Below, one piece after another: positions 8,716 to 18,070 of a stretch of 64,000 nucleotides of DNA (the stretch's first letter is position 1; each line of letters opens with the position of its first letter). The notes below the pieces were generated by a model. It searched no databases and was not told where the DNA came from. It was given only the letters and a program-made list of their open reading frames with translations. The stretch spans positions 37,043-101,042 of the forward strand of contig JAJTCO010000020.1 of NCBI GenBank assembly GCA_021323265.1. The letters are read 5' to 3'. The DNA is from Pseudoduganella sp. Its GTDB lineage: Bacteria > Pseudomonadota > Gammaproteobacteria > Burkholderiales > Burkholderiaceae_D. The position numbers were made by a program, and so were the translations under genes.

Positions 8716-11286
8716 TTAGCCGGCGGCGATGCGTTTGGCGATGTAGGCCAGCGACTCTTCCACCTGGTCCACCAGGATCAGGCACAAATCCCCATCCTGC
8801 AGGCGGTCCATGGCTGCATCGATGGCGACGAACTCGCCGGTGATTTCATCGATGCGGGTGGTGCGGCTGGCGCCCTGCAGGCCCTGGCGCAGCAAACCGA
8901 CCACTTCGCCGTCGGCGCGGCCGCGCTGGCAGGCATCCTGGTACAGCACCACGTCGTCGAAGGCCTTGCCCAGGATCTCCGTCTGCTGGCGGATATCCTG
9001 GTCGCGCCGGTCGCCGGCGCCGGAAATGACCACCGAACGGCGCTTGGCGGGCATGCCATCGACCGCCTGCACCAGGGCCAGCATGGCGTCCGGATTGTGG
9101 CCGTAGTCGGCGATCACGGTCGCGCCGCGGTACTTGAAGATGTTGAAACGGCCCGGCGCATTGTGGCTGTCGGTAGTGAAGGACAGCAGGCCGCGGCGGA
9201 TCGCGTCCCAGTCGACGCCGGCCGCCCAGGCCGCGGCCACCGACGCCATCGCGTTTTCCACCTGGAAGCCGATGGTGCCGTTGAAGGTGATCGGCACGTC
9301 CGCCAGCGCAATGCGCTGCTCGAACTTGCCTTCCACCGCCACCATCTGGCCGTTCTCCACGTACACGGTGCGCTTGCCTTGCGCCAGGTGGGTGGCCACC
9401 ACGGGGTGGTAGCGGTCGGCGCCGAAGAAGATCACCTTGCCCTTGCACTTGGCGGCCATCGCGGCGACGATCGGGTCGGTCGCGTTCAGCACCGCGTAGC
9501 CATGCTCGTCGACGTTCATCACGATCACGCGCTTGAGCACAGCCAGGTCTTCCACGGTGGTGATGTAGTTCAGGCCCAGGTGGTCGCCGGCGCCGATATT
9601 GGTCACCACGGCCACCTTGCAACGGTCGTAGGCCAGGCCTTCGCGCAGGATGCCGCCACGCGCCGTCTCGAACACGGCGGCGTCCACATCCGGATGCTGC
9701 AGCACGTTGCGCGCCGAACGCGGACCGGAGCAGTCGCCCGAATCGATCTGGCGGCCGTTGACGTACACGCCGTCGGTATTGGTCATGCCCACGCGCAGGC
9801 CGCTGGCGGCCAGCAGGTGCGCGGTCAGGCGCACGGTCGTGGTCTTGCCGTTGGTGCCGGTCACCGCCACCACCGGGATACGGCCATCGTCGCCTTCCGG
9901 GAACATGGTGTTGATGATCGCTTCGCCGATCGGGCGCCCCTTGCCGTAGGACGGCGAGAGGTGCATGCGCAGGCCGGGCGCGGCGTTCACTTCCACCACG
10001 CCGCCGTTCTGTTCTTCAATGGGACGCAACACCGAGTCGCACACGACGTCCACGCCGCAGATGTCGAGGCCGATCATCTGCGCCGCCTCCACCGCGCGCG
10101 CCGCCACTTCCGGGTGCACGTCGTCGGTGACGTCGGTGGCGGAGCCGCCGGTCGACAGGTTGGCGTTATTGCGCAGTACGACGCGCTGCCCCTGCGGCGG
10201 CACCGAGTCCGCCGCCAGGCCTTGCAGCGCCAGGCGCGCCAGGGCAATGTCGTCGAAGCGGATCTTGGTCAGCGCGGTACCGTGGCCGGTACCGCGGCGC
10301 GGGTCGGCGTTGACGATGTCGACCAGCTCGCGCACCGAGTGCACGCCGTCACCCACCACGTGGGGCGGGTCGCGGCGCGCCGCGGCCACCAGCTTGTTGC
10401 CGATCACCAGCAGGCGGAAATCGTGGCCGGCCAGGAAGCGTTCGACCATGATGTCGTCGCGGAATTCCTTGGCGGCGTTGTAGGCGGCGATGGTCTGCTC
10501 GCGGGTGGTGATGTTGACCGTCACGCCCTTGCCCTGGTTGCCGTCCTTCGGCTTGACCACCACCGGCAGGCCGATTTCCAGCGCGGCCTTCCACGCGTCT
10601 TCCGCGTCTTCGGCGGTGCGGCCGGTCGGTACCGGCACGCCGGCGGCGTCCAGCAGCTTCTTGGTCAGTTCCTTGTCCTGCGCGATGGTTTCGGCAATCG
10701 CGCTGGTGGAATCCATTTCGGCGGCCTGGATGCGGCGCTGCCTGGAACCCCAGCCGAAACTCACCATCGAGCCTTCGGTCATGCGGCGGTACGGGATCTT
10801 GCGCGCCACGGCGGCGTGCACGATGGAGCCGGTGGACGGGCCCAGGCGCACGTCTTCGTCGAGCTCATGCAGTTCGTGCAGGGCGGCGGCCAGGTCGAAC
10901 GGCGTGTCGTCCATGGCTGCCTTGCACAGCTTTTCGGCCCATTCCATGGCCAGGCGGCCCACGGCTTCCTCGGTGTACTCGACCACGGTCTGGTAAATGC
11001 CTTCTTCCAGCGTCTGGGTGGTGCGGCTGAAGGTCACCGGGCAACCGGCTTCGGCCTGCAGGCCCAGGGCCGCCAGTTCCAGCACATGCGCCATCGGGAT
11101 GGTGTCGGCGTGACCGTCAGGCTGCAGCTGCGCCAGGCGCGGGAAGCGGGTGCGCAGGCGCACTTCGAAACCGGGAATCTTGTCGACCGAGCGCTCCTCG
11201 GGCGTGCAGGACACGATGGATTCAACAGCCGTGTGATGGCTCCACAGATTTGGACCGCGCAGCGCGCGGATGCGAATAACTTCCAT
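8716..11286 (-). CDS. cphA: Cyanophycin synthetase, full catalytic form
   Basis: An 856-residue enzyme that polymerises multi-L-arginyl-poly-L-aspartate (cyanophycin), a cytoplasmic nitrogen reserve. The N-terminal domain begins IRIRALRGPNLWSHHTAVES, the ATP-grasp domain spans roughly residues 210-470 (VVVKPKDGNQGKGV), and a Mur-ligase-like domain starts with an intact P-loop GTNGKTT near residue 480. Length fits CphA1 (about 870 aa). It is 15 bp downstream of a second cphA-like gene on the same strand, so the two are probably one operon. No cyanophycinase gene is present in the window. Confidence 0.93.
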   Translation of the reverse strand: MEVIRIRALRGPNLWSHHTAVESIVSCTPEERSVDKIPGFEVRLRTRFPRLAQLQPDGHADTIPMAHVLELAALGLQAEAGCPVTFSRTTQTLEEGIYQTVVEYTEEAVGRLAMEWAEKLCKAAMDDTPFDLAAALHELHELDEDVRLGPSTGSIVHAAVARKIPYRRMTEGSMVSFGWGSRQRRIQAAEMDSTSAIAETIAQDKELTKKLLDAAGVPVPTGRTAEDAEDAWKAALEIGLPVVVKPKDGNQGKGVTVNITTREQTIAAYNAAKEFRDDIMVERFLAGHDFRLLVIGNKLVAAARRDPPHVVGDGVHSVRELVDIVNADPRRGTGHGTALTKIRFDDIALARLALQGLAADSVPPQGQRVVLRNNANLSTGGSATDVTDDVHPEVAARAVEAAQMIGLDICGVDVVCDSVLRPIEEQNGGVVEVNAAPGLRMHLSPSYGKGRPIGEAIINTMFPEGDDGRIPVVAVTGTNGKTTTVRLTAHLLAASGLRVGMTNTDGVYVNGRQIDSGDCSGPRSARNVLQHPDVDAAVFETARGGILREGLAYDRCKVAVVTNIGAGDHLGLNYITTVEDLAVLKRVIVMNVDEHGYAVLNATDPIVAAMAAKCKGKVIFFGADRYHPVVATHLAQGKRTVYVENGQMVAVEGKFEQRIALADVPITFNGTIGFQVENAMASVAAAWAAGVDWDAIRRGLLSFTTDSHNAPGRFNIFKYRGATVIADYGHNPDAMLALVQAVDGMPAKRRSVVISGAGDRRDQDIRQQTEILGKAFDDVVLYQDACQRGRADGEVVGLLRQGLQGASRTTRIDEITGEFVAIDAAMDRLQDGDLCLILVDQVEESLAYIAKRIAAG

Positions 11287-11301
11287 TCCTCGTAATCCCG
11301 T

Positions 11302-13479
11302 TTAGTTTTTCTTGGTATTCCACTCGAACGTGCGCAGCGCCGCCCCGATCAGGTCCGGCGACAGGCCCATGGCCCAGCCGGCGCCGATCGCGGCGAGGAC
11401 GGCTTCCTTGCGGTCTTCCTCGCTGACCGGCAGGCAGGACGGCGGCAGGATCGCCAGCTCGTCGCGCCCGGCCGCCATGACGAAGCCGCCATCGCGCAGG
11501 AAGACGGCGCGGCCGCCATCCTGGCGGTGCGAATCGATGGCCGGCACGTGCTCGTCCTGGCCATAGAAGATCACGTCGCCGTCGCACAATTCGGCCATCT
11601 CGGCCACTTGCGCATCGGAGGCATTCAGCACCGCCGCGCCTTCCGGCAGGACCACGTCCACCTGGGTGCGCAGCACGCCGAACATCTGTTCCGGGCTGTG
11701 GATATAGAAGTCGTTCAGTTCCTCGTGGCCGGCAGCGTCGGTCACCACGCCCACCGTGCACTTGTCGTAGGAGAAGCCTTCACTCAGGATCATGCGGTTG
11801 GAATTGGCAAACACGGCCGCTTCCACGTTCTTGTTGATCAGCAGGCGCTGGCCCGATTCCCATTCGGTCAGCGGGCCGCGCGCCACCGGGCGGCCATTCA
11901 GGAACACGCCCTGGTCGGTTGCGGTGCCCACGTAGCGGCCGCTCATTTGCAGCAGCCAGCCGATCAGGCGCGCGATCAGCGCGTTCTGGCGCGAGCCGGC
12001 CACGCCGACGATCGGGATGCGGCCGTCTTCGCCTTCGGCAAACAGCTGGTCGGCAATCGCATGGCCGACCGGACGCGCCAGGCCGCCGGCGGCCGGCTTC
12101 AGGTGGGCCAGCAGGCCCGGGCTGGCGTTCACTTCGATGATGGCGCCGCCCTGCTCTTCCAGCGGGCGCGAAATGTCGGCGGCCACCAGGTCGATGCCGG
12201 CGATGTCCAGGCCGATGGTGCGCGCGGCCAGGGCCGCCATTTCAGCCACGGCCGGGTGCACCAGGTCGGTCACGTCGTTGGCCACGTTGCCGTTCAGCTG
12301 GATCAGCACCTGGCGCCCGGCTTCGGGCACGGAATCGGGCGTCAGGCCCTGGCGCTTCAGGTCCAGCAGCACTTCCTCCGATTCGCGCGGCTGCACGATA
12401 TTCAGCGGGAATTCCTCGGTGGTGCCGCGGCGCGGGTCGGTGTTGATCTGGGTGTCCACCAGTTCCTGCACGGTGGACTTGCCGTCGCCGGTCACCCACA
12501 GCGACTCGCCCATGGAAGCGGCGACCATGCGGCGGCCAACCACCAGCAGGCGGTGTTCGTTACCGACGATGAACTTCTCGACGATGACGCTCTTGCTGCC
12601 GCCGCGCACGACGGCGATGTCGTAGGCGGCGCGCACGTCGGCCTCGGTCGTCAGGTTGAGCGACACGCCGCGGCCATGGTTGCCGTCGTAGGGCTTGAGC
12701 GCCACCGGCAGGCCGATGTCCTGCGCTTCTTCCCACGCCTCGTCGGCGCTCTTGACCAGGGTGCCTTCCGGTACCGGCACGCCGACCGATTTCAGCAGGT
12801 CCTTGGTCATGTCCTTGTCGGACGCAATGCCTTCGGCGATGGCGGAGGTGTTATCGGTTTCCGCGGTCCAGATGCGGCGTTGGCGCGCGCCGTGGCCCAG
12901 TTGCACCAGATTGCCGTCAGTCAGGCGGATATGGGGAATCTTGCGGTCGGTGGCCGCGTCCACGATGGACGCGGTGGACGGGCCCAGGCACAGCGATTCG
13001 ACCATGGAGGTCAGCTTCGCCACCGTGGCAGCCAGGTCGTAGGGCTGGTCTTCGATGGCGGCCATCAGCAAGTCCTTGCCGGCGGCCAGGGCGGCGCGGC
13101 CGACCTGCTCCTGGCGCGTGCGGAAGGCCATCTTGTAAATACCGCTGCCTTCCGCGGTCTGGCGCGTCTTGCCAAAGCCGGTGCGCATGCCGGCCAGGTT
13201 CTGCAGTTCCAGCACCACGTGTTCCAGGACGTGGCCGGCGTAGGTGCCGTCGCGCAGGCGCTCCAGGAAGCCGCCGCGCTCGCCGACGCCGCAGCGGTGC
13301 TCGACCAGGCCGGGCAGGAAGGCGATCAGGCGTTCGTAAAAACCGGGGAGTTTGTTCGAAGGGTAGTTTTCAAGCTCGCCGATATCGAGCCAAGCCTCGA
13401 TCACCGGGCGATAGGTCCAGATGTTCGGTCCACGCAAGTGTGTTACGCGGAGAAACCCAATGTCTTTCTTTTTTGTCAT
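11302..13479 (-). CDS. Cyanophycin synthetase-like paralog with degenerate Mur-ligase P-loop
   Basis: A 725-residue paralog of CphA, first gene of the pair. The N-terminal domain (LRVTHLRGPNIWTYRPVIEA) and ATP-grasp domain (VALKPYDGNHGRGVSLNL) look intact. In the Mur-ligase-like domain the GTNGKTT loop is replaced by AGSRQNAL (about residue 490), and the C-terminus is about 130 residues shorter than its neighbour. This resembles the cphA' partner described in beta-proteobacteria and, functionally, cyanobacterial CphA2, which lacks a working ligase site and joins beta-Asp-Arg dipeptides. Which activity remains here is inference. The gene is divergent from an ABC transporter across about 100 bp containing a TATACT element (13504-13509). 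Confidence 0.88.
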   Translation of the reverse strand: MTKKKDIGFLRVTHLRGPNIWTYRPVIEAWLDIGELENYPSNKLPGFYERLIAFLPGLVEHRCGVGERGGFLERLRDGTYAGHVLEHVVLELQNLAGMRTGFGKTRQTAEGSGIYKMAFRTRQEQVGRAALAAGKDLLMAAIEDQPYDLAATVAKLTSMVESLCLGPSTASIVDAATDRKIPHIRLTDGNLVQLGHGARQRRIWTAETDNTSAIAEGIASDKDMTKDLLKSVGVPVPEGTLVKSADEAWEEAQDIGLPVALKPYDGNHGRGVSLNLTTEADVRAAYDIAVVRGGSKSVIVEKFIVGNEHRLLVVGRRMVAASMGESLWVTGDGKSTVQELVDTQINTDPRRGTTEEFPLNIVQPRESEEVLLDLKRQGLTPDSVPEAGRQVLIQLNGNVANDVTDLVHPAVAEMAALAARTIGLDIAGIDLVAADISRPLEEQGGAIIEVNASPGLLAHLKPAAGGLARPVGHAIADQLFAEGEDGRIPIVGVAGSRQNALIARLIGWLLQMSGRYVGTATDQGVFLNGRPVARGPLTEWESGQRLLINKNVEAAVFANSNRMILSEGFSYDKCTVGVVTDAAGHEELNDFYIHSPEQMFGVLRTQVDVVLPEGAAVLNASDAQVAEMAELCDGDVIFYGQDEHVPAIDSHRQDGGRAVFLRDGGFVMAAGRDELAILPPSCLPVSEEDRKEAVLAAIGAGWAMGLSPDLIGAALRTFEWNTKKN

Positions 13480-13581
13480 GTTTTAGCTCTTGTACCTCTT
13501 GCGGTATACTCCGCCCGTCCTTCTATTTTCCCACTGTTTCGCAATTCTTGCCACTTGCGCGATTGGACTTATCGTCGTGGG

Positions 13582-15636
13582 ATGGCTCTAAAACTGCACG
13601 ATCACGCCGGCGTCGGCCACCTCGAACTGGTCGACGAAAGCCAGCGCCTGGCCGCATGGCGCTTCACCCTGGGCCAGAACCTGCTGGCCATCCGCCTGCA
13701 GGAAAATTTCGCGCGGCTGCACGAAGCGCATGTGGACGGAAAACCACTGCAACAGGTCGAACAGAACGCCTGTCCGACCTGCAAGGCGCCGCTCGAACCG
13801 GACCAGGAAGAATGCCCTGTCTGCACCAAGGTGGTCCACACTCCGCCATCGACCTGGACCCTGTTTCGCCTGTGGCGCTTTGCCAAGCCATACCAATGGC
13901 AGCTGCTGCTTGGCTTTACGATGATGTTGCTGTCCACGGGCGCGCACCTGATCCCGCCCTACATCATCATGCCGCTGACCGACAACGTGCTGATTCCTTA
14001 CCAGAACGGCAAGGACGTCGATACGTCGCTGGTGATGATGTATATGAGCGCACTGACCGGCGCCGCGCTGCTGGCCTGGATTTTCGGCTGGGCCAAGACC
14101 TATGTGCTGGCCCTGGTCTCCGAGCGCATCGGCGCCGACCTGCGTACGACCACGTATGAACATCTGCTGCGCATGTCGCTGGAATACTTCGGCGGCAAGC
14201 GCACCGGCGACCTGATGTCGCGCATCGGTTCCGAATCGGACCGCATCTGCGTCTTTCTCTCGTTGCACCTGCTGGACTTTGCCTCGGACTGCCTGATGAT
14301 CGTCATGACGGGCGTGATCCTGTTTACGATCGATCCATGGCTGGCCCTTGCCACGTTGCTGCCGCTGCCTTTCATCGCCTGGATGATCCACCTGGTGCGC
14401 GACCGCCTGCGTACCGGCTTCGAGAAGATCGACCGCGTCTGGGGCGAAGTGACCAACGTGTTGGCCGACACCATCCCCGGCATCCGCGTGGTGAAAGCCT
14501 TTGCCCAGGAGGCGCGCGAATCGGCCCGCTTCCGCACTGCCAACAAGCACAACCTGGCCGTCAACGATAAGCTCAACAAGGTGTGGTCGCTGTTCTCGCC
14601 GACCGTATCGTTCCTGACCGAGCTTGGCATCCTGGTGATCTACGTGTTCGGCATCTGGATGATTTCCAGGCACAACATCACTGTCGGCGTATTGAGTTCG
14701 TTCGTGTTGTACGCCAACCGCTTCTACGGCAAGCTCGACTCCATGAGCCGCATCGTGTCCGTGACCCAGAAATCGGCTTCGGCCGCCAAGCGCATCTTCG
14801 ACATCCTCGACCACGTTTCCAGCGTGCCCGAGCCGGCGCAGCCGGTGAAGGTCGACGCGATCAGGGGCGACATCACCCTGCGTGAAGTGGGCTTCCGCTA
14901 CGGCAACCGCGCCGTCAACCGCGGCGTGAACCTGGAGATCAAGGCGGGCGAGATGATCGGCCTGGTGGGCCATTCCGGCTCCGGCAAGTCCACCCTGGTG
15001 AACCTGATCTGCCGCTTCTACGACGTGGCCGAAGGCGCCATCCTGCTCGACGGCCAGGACATCCGCAACTTTGCCGTTTCCGACTACCGCCGCCATATCG
15101 GCCTGGTGCTGCAGGAGCCGTTCCTGTTCTTCGGCACCATCGCCGAGAACATCGCCTACGGCAAGCCCGATGCGACGCGCGAAGAGATCATGAAGGCGGC
15201 CCGCGCCGCGCACGCCCACGACTTCATCCTGCGCCTGCCGCAAGGCTACGACTCGATGGTCGGCGAACGCGGCCAGGGCCTCTCGGGCGGCGAGCGCCAG
15301 CGCATCTCCATCGCGCGCGCCCTGCTGATCGACCCGCGCATCCTGATCCTGGACGAAGCGACGGCTTCCGTGGACTCCGAGACCGAGAAGGAAATCCAGA
15401 AGGCGCTCGACAACCTGGTTGCCGGCCGCACCACGATCGCCATTGCGCACCGCCTGTCCACGTTGCAGCGCGCCGACCGCCTGGTGGTGATGGATCGCGG
15501 CAAGGTGGTGGAAGAAGGTCCGCATGACGAGCTGATGGCCAAGGAAGGCGCCTACTACCGCCTGTACCAGGCGCAGGCACGTAACGTCGATACCGACCTG
15601 GATGACAAAGCAAAGAGCCGCGAAGATGACAACTGA
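13582..15636 (+). CDS. Cyanophycin-locus ABC transporter (half transporter with zinc-ribbon)
   Basis: A 684-residue inner-membrane ABC half transporter. An N-terminal soluble part carries a zinc-ribbon pattern (CPTC, then CPVC about 15 residues later, near residues 63-82). A six-helix exporter-type membrane domain follows, then an ATPase with Walker A GHSGSGKST (about 463), signature LSGGERQ (about 567) and Walker B LILDEATASVD. The ATG at 13582 is chosen because coding homology begins there; the frame stays open far upstream by chance. It overlaps DUF1854 by 11 bp and is divergent from the cphA pair. I recall this pair being labelled cyanophycin-associated in annotation families. Substrate unknown; dipeptides, arginine or polymer export are possibilities. 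Confidence 0.88.
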   Translation: MALKLHDHAGVGHLELVDESQRLAAWRFTLGQNLLAIRLQENFARLHEAHVDGKPLQQVEQNACPTCKAPLEPDQEECPVCTKVVHTPPSTWTLFRLWRFAKPYQWQLLLGFTMMLLSTGAHLIPPYIIMPLTDNVLIPYQNGKDVDTSLVMMYMSALTGAALLAWIFGWAKTYVLALVSERIGADLRTTTYEHLLRMSLEYFGGKRTGDLMSRIGSESDRICVFLSLHLLDFASDCLMIVMTGVILFTIDPWLALATLLPLPFIAWMIHLVRDRLRTGFEKIDRVWGEVTNVLADTIPGIRVVKAFAQEARESARFRTANKHNLAVNDKLNKVWSLFSPTVSFLTELGILVIYVFGIWMISRHNITVGVLSSFVLYANRFYGKLDSMSRIVSVTQKSASAAKRIFDILDHVSSVPEPAQPVKVDAIRGDITLREVGFRYGNRAVNRGVNLEIKAGEMIGLVGHSGSGKSTLVNLICRFYDVAEGAILLDGQDIRNFAVSDYRRHIGLVLQEPFLFFGTIAENIAYGKPDATREEIMKAARAAHAHDFILRLPQGYDSMVGERGQGLSGGERQRISIARALLIDPRILILDEATASVDSETEKEIQKALDNLVAGRTTIAIAHRLSTLQRADRLVVMDRGKVVEEGPHDELMAKEGAYYRLYQAQARNVDTDLDDKAKSREDDN

Positions 15637-16093
15637 TTTTTCCCTGAGCCGCGACAGTTTCGGCAAACTCAATCTGATTGACGCCGACGGTGTCCTGCAC
15701 GAGAACGTGGCGCCGGTGCGCGCCTTCCCGATCCAGGCGCCGGAAGAAGGCCTGTCGCTGGTGAACGTCGACGGCAAGGAAGTGGCCTGGCTGGACCGCA
15801 TTACCGACCTGCCGCCGGCCATGGCCGATATCATGCGCGAGGAACTGGCGGGGCGCGAATTCATGCCCGAGATCAGCCGCATCATCGACGTGGGCAGCTA
15901 TGCCTGCCCGTCCACCTGGACCGTCGCCACCGACCGCGGCGAAACCAGCTTCGTACTGCGCGGCGAGGAAGACATCCGCCGCATCGGCAGCGTCTCGCTG
16001 CTGGTGTCGGACAGCCACGGCATCCACTTCCTGATCCGCGACCAGTTTGCGCTCGACAAGCACAGCAAGCGCATCCTGGACCGCTTCCTCTAA
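15626..16093 (+). CDS. DUF1854 protein of the cyanophycin locus
   Basis: A 155-residue DUF1854 protein (MTTDFSLSRDSFGKLNLIDA). It has no signal peptide or membrane segment. Its body reads like a compact alpha/beta domain (AWLDRITDLPPAMADIMREE, then SVSLLVSDSHGIHFLIRDQF). The ATG at 15626 overlaps the ABC transporter's 3' end, implying translational coupling. A start eight codons earlier (15602) is possible. A partner or regulator of the ABC transporter is inferred from this overlap. Its stop overlaps the convergent PhzF gene by 4 bp. Confidence 0.88.
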   Translation: MTTDFSLSRDSFGKLNLIDADGVLHENVAPVRAFPIQAPEEGLSLVNVDGKEVAWLDRITDLPPAMADIMREELAGREFMPEISRIIDVGSYACPSTWTVATDRGETSFVLRGEEDIRRIGSVSLLVSDSHGIHFLIRDQFALDKHSKRILDRFL

Positions 16094-16998
16094 GACGGCA
16101 TCCGCAGCGGGGCGTTGAACAGGATCACCGCCTCGCCGCTGATCGTCACCTTCACGGGCACGCCGTTGTCGATGGCGACGCGCACGTGCACCACACCGTC
16201 GCGCCGCAGCACGCGTCCCTGGTGGCCCTCGAACGCCAACTCGCGCCCATCATGCGGCATCAGCCCGTGGCGTACCAGGTAGGCGCCCAGCGGCCCGTTA
16301 GCATTGCCCGTCACCGGGTCTTCACCGATGCCGATCGCGGGCGCAAACATGCGCCCTTCGGTCGCGTTGCTGCCTTTCAGCACAAAGGGGAACCAGCCGT
16401 TGCAATTTAGCTCGCGGCTCATGCCCGCCAGCGCCTCCAGGTCCGGCGCCAGCCGCCCCAGCGCAAAGCCGTCCGGCAGCGGCACCATGACCTTGCTATG
16501 GCCGGTCGACACCACCTGCAAGGGTCGCCCCGGCGCCAGCCCGTCGCCGCTCGCCGCCGCGCCAAGCGCCTGCGTGACGCGTGCGCGCCAGTGCGCGCCA
16601 AGCGGCTCGCCGAACTGGGGCGCCCCCTGTTCGATCTCGATGCGCCAGTCCCCGCTTGCCGCATCGTGCACGGGACGTACCCGCTGCAGCCCGGCGCCGG
16701 TCTTCTGGACGATCCAGCGCGAAGCGGCAGCGCGCCCGCTGTGTGCCAGCGCATAGTGTGCCGCAATGGTGGCGTGGCCGCACACTGGCACCTCGAGGGC
16801 GGGCGTAAAGAAGCGCAGGTGCACGTCGTGATCGTCGCCGCACGGGCGCAGGACGAAGGCCGTCTCCGAGTGTTTGAGCTCGCGCGCGATGTCCTGCATC
16901 TGCGCCTCGCTCAGTCCATCGGCATCGAGCACGACGCCGGCGGCATTGCCGCGCAGCGGCGTACGGGTGAAGGAATCGACATGAAACAGGTGAGGCAT
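16090..16998 (-). CDS. PhzF-family isomerase-like protein
   Basis: A 302-residue PhzF/diaminopimelate-epimerase-fold protein. It begins FHVDSFTRTPLRGNAAGVVL, has the catalytic Glu in HSETAFVL (about residue 45), the FFTPALEVPVCGHATIAAHY motif and the C-terminal EDPVTGNANGPLGAYLV loop. Family members isomerise small acidic substrates; outside phenazine clusters the substrate is generally unknown, and no phenazine genes are nearby. It is divergent from a LysR gene (103 bp), the usual arrangement for a regulator and its target. Confidence 0.9.
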   Translation of the reverse strand: MPHLFHVDSFTRTPLRGNAAGVVLDADGLSEAQMQDIARELKHSETAFVLRPCGDDHDVHLRFFTPALEVPVCGHATIAAHYALAHSGRAAASRWIVQKTGAGLQRVRPVHDAASGDWRIEIEQGAPQFGEPLGAHWRARVTQALGAAASGDGLAPGRPLQVVSTGHSKVMVPLPDGFALGRLAPDLEALAGMSRELNCNGWFPFVLKGSNATEGRMFAPAIGIGEDPVTGNANGPLGAYLVRHGLMPHDGRELAFEGHQGRVLRRDGVVHVRVAIDNGVPVKVTISGEAVILFNAPLRMPS

Positions 16999-17101
16999 GG
17001 CACGGCTCCGTAAAAGGTGGAAGCTGCCAGCTTAATCATGCAAGCCATGCGCAACAATTGCTGCGAAAGTTGATACACTCTCCCACATATCAGGAGAATC
17101 A

Positions 17102-17995
17102 ATGAGCGAGCTAGACGACTACGCGACATTCGTCGCCATCCTGGAGACCGGCTCCCTGACGGCGGCTGCCCGCCGCACGGGCCGCTCACTGCAGTCCGTC
17201 AGCCGCGCTTTGGGCGAACTGGAAGCCACCCTGGGCACCCAGCTCATACAGCGCACCACGCGCAAGCTGCACCCAACGGCGGCCGGCACGGCCTTCCTCG
17301 AGCGCATCCGCCCCGCCCTGGCCGCCATCGAGGCAGCACGCGAGGCGGCCCGCGCCGAAGGAGAAGCGCCGCGCGGCAAGCTGCGTATTGCCGGCCCCAC
17401 GCTGCTTGGGGCCACCTGGCTGGCGCCCGCGGCGGCCTCCTTCATGCAGCGCTGGCCCGGCGTCGAGATCGAACTGCTCCTCTCCGAGCGCCTGGCCGAC
17501 CTTGTCGCCGAGGGCATCGATGCGGCGGTGCGGGTCGGTGACCTGCCCGACTCCGGCCTGCGCGCCCACCAGCTGGCGCAGCTGCGCCGAGTCTTCTTCG
17601 CGTCCCCGCGCTGGCTGCAGCAGCATGGCGTGCCGCGCCACCCGGACCAGCTTTCCAGCCTGCCATGCGTGCTGCGCACCATTGGCAAGGACCGGCGCCA
17701 GTGGCCCGTCAGCATCGACGGCGCGGTGCGCCATATCGCAGTCGACGGCCCGTTCAGCGCAAACGATGCAGCCACCGCCAACGAAGCCGTAGCCAGCGGC
17801 CTGGGACTGGGCATGGCGCCGCTGTGGCAGCTGCAGCGCATGCTCGAAGAGGGCCGTGTGGAAATCGTCCTGCAGGACTACGAGGCGCCGCCCGTGCCGC
17901 TGCAGGCCGTTTGGCCGGGAGCCGGCCGCCTGGCGCGCCGCACAAGACTATTCATCGACCATCTTGCATTGCAGGCGAGTGGCCGGCGGTGGTAG
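17102..17995 (+). CDS. LysR-family transcriptional regulator
   Basis: A 297-residue LysR regulator. The N-terminal winged helix is clear (ATFVAILETGSLTAAARRTG, SLQSVSRALGELEATLG, TRKLHPTAAG) and a type-2 periplasmic-binding effector domain follows. An AGGAGA ribosome site lies 4-5 bp before the ATG. It is divergent from the PhzF gene, which it probably controls; effector unknown. Confidence 0.9.
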   Translation: MSELDDYATFVAILETGSLTAAARRTGRSLQSVSRALGELEATLGTQLIQRTTRKLHPTAAGTAFLERIRPALAAIEAAREAARAEGEAPRGKLRIAGPTLLGATWLAPAAASFMQRWPGVEIELLLSERLADLVAEGIDAAVRVGDLPDSGLRAHQLAQLRRVFFASPRWLQQHGVPRHPDQLSSLPCVLRTIGKDRRQWPVSIDGAVRHIAVDGPFSANDAATANEAVASGLGLGMAPLWQLQRMLEEGRVEIVLQDYEAPPVPLQAVWPGAGRLARRTRLFIDHLALQASGRRW

Positions 17996-18070
17996 CAAAG
18001 TTGACGTGGATCATGGGCGAGAGGCCGTACGACAACGCACAATCACGCCATCGCACAATTGGAGAGACGC

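Noticed and set aside
9097..11295. A 732-codon plus-strand frame opposite cphA
   Set aside because: Antisense shadow; the minus-strand cyanophycin synthetase has all expected motifs.
11527..13581. A long in-frame upstream extension of the ABC transporter
   Set aside because: The open frame is chance in high-GC DNA opposite the second cphA gene; protein homology starts at the ATG at 13582.
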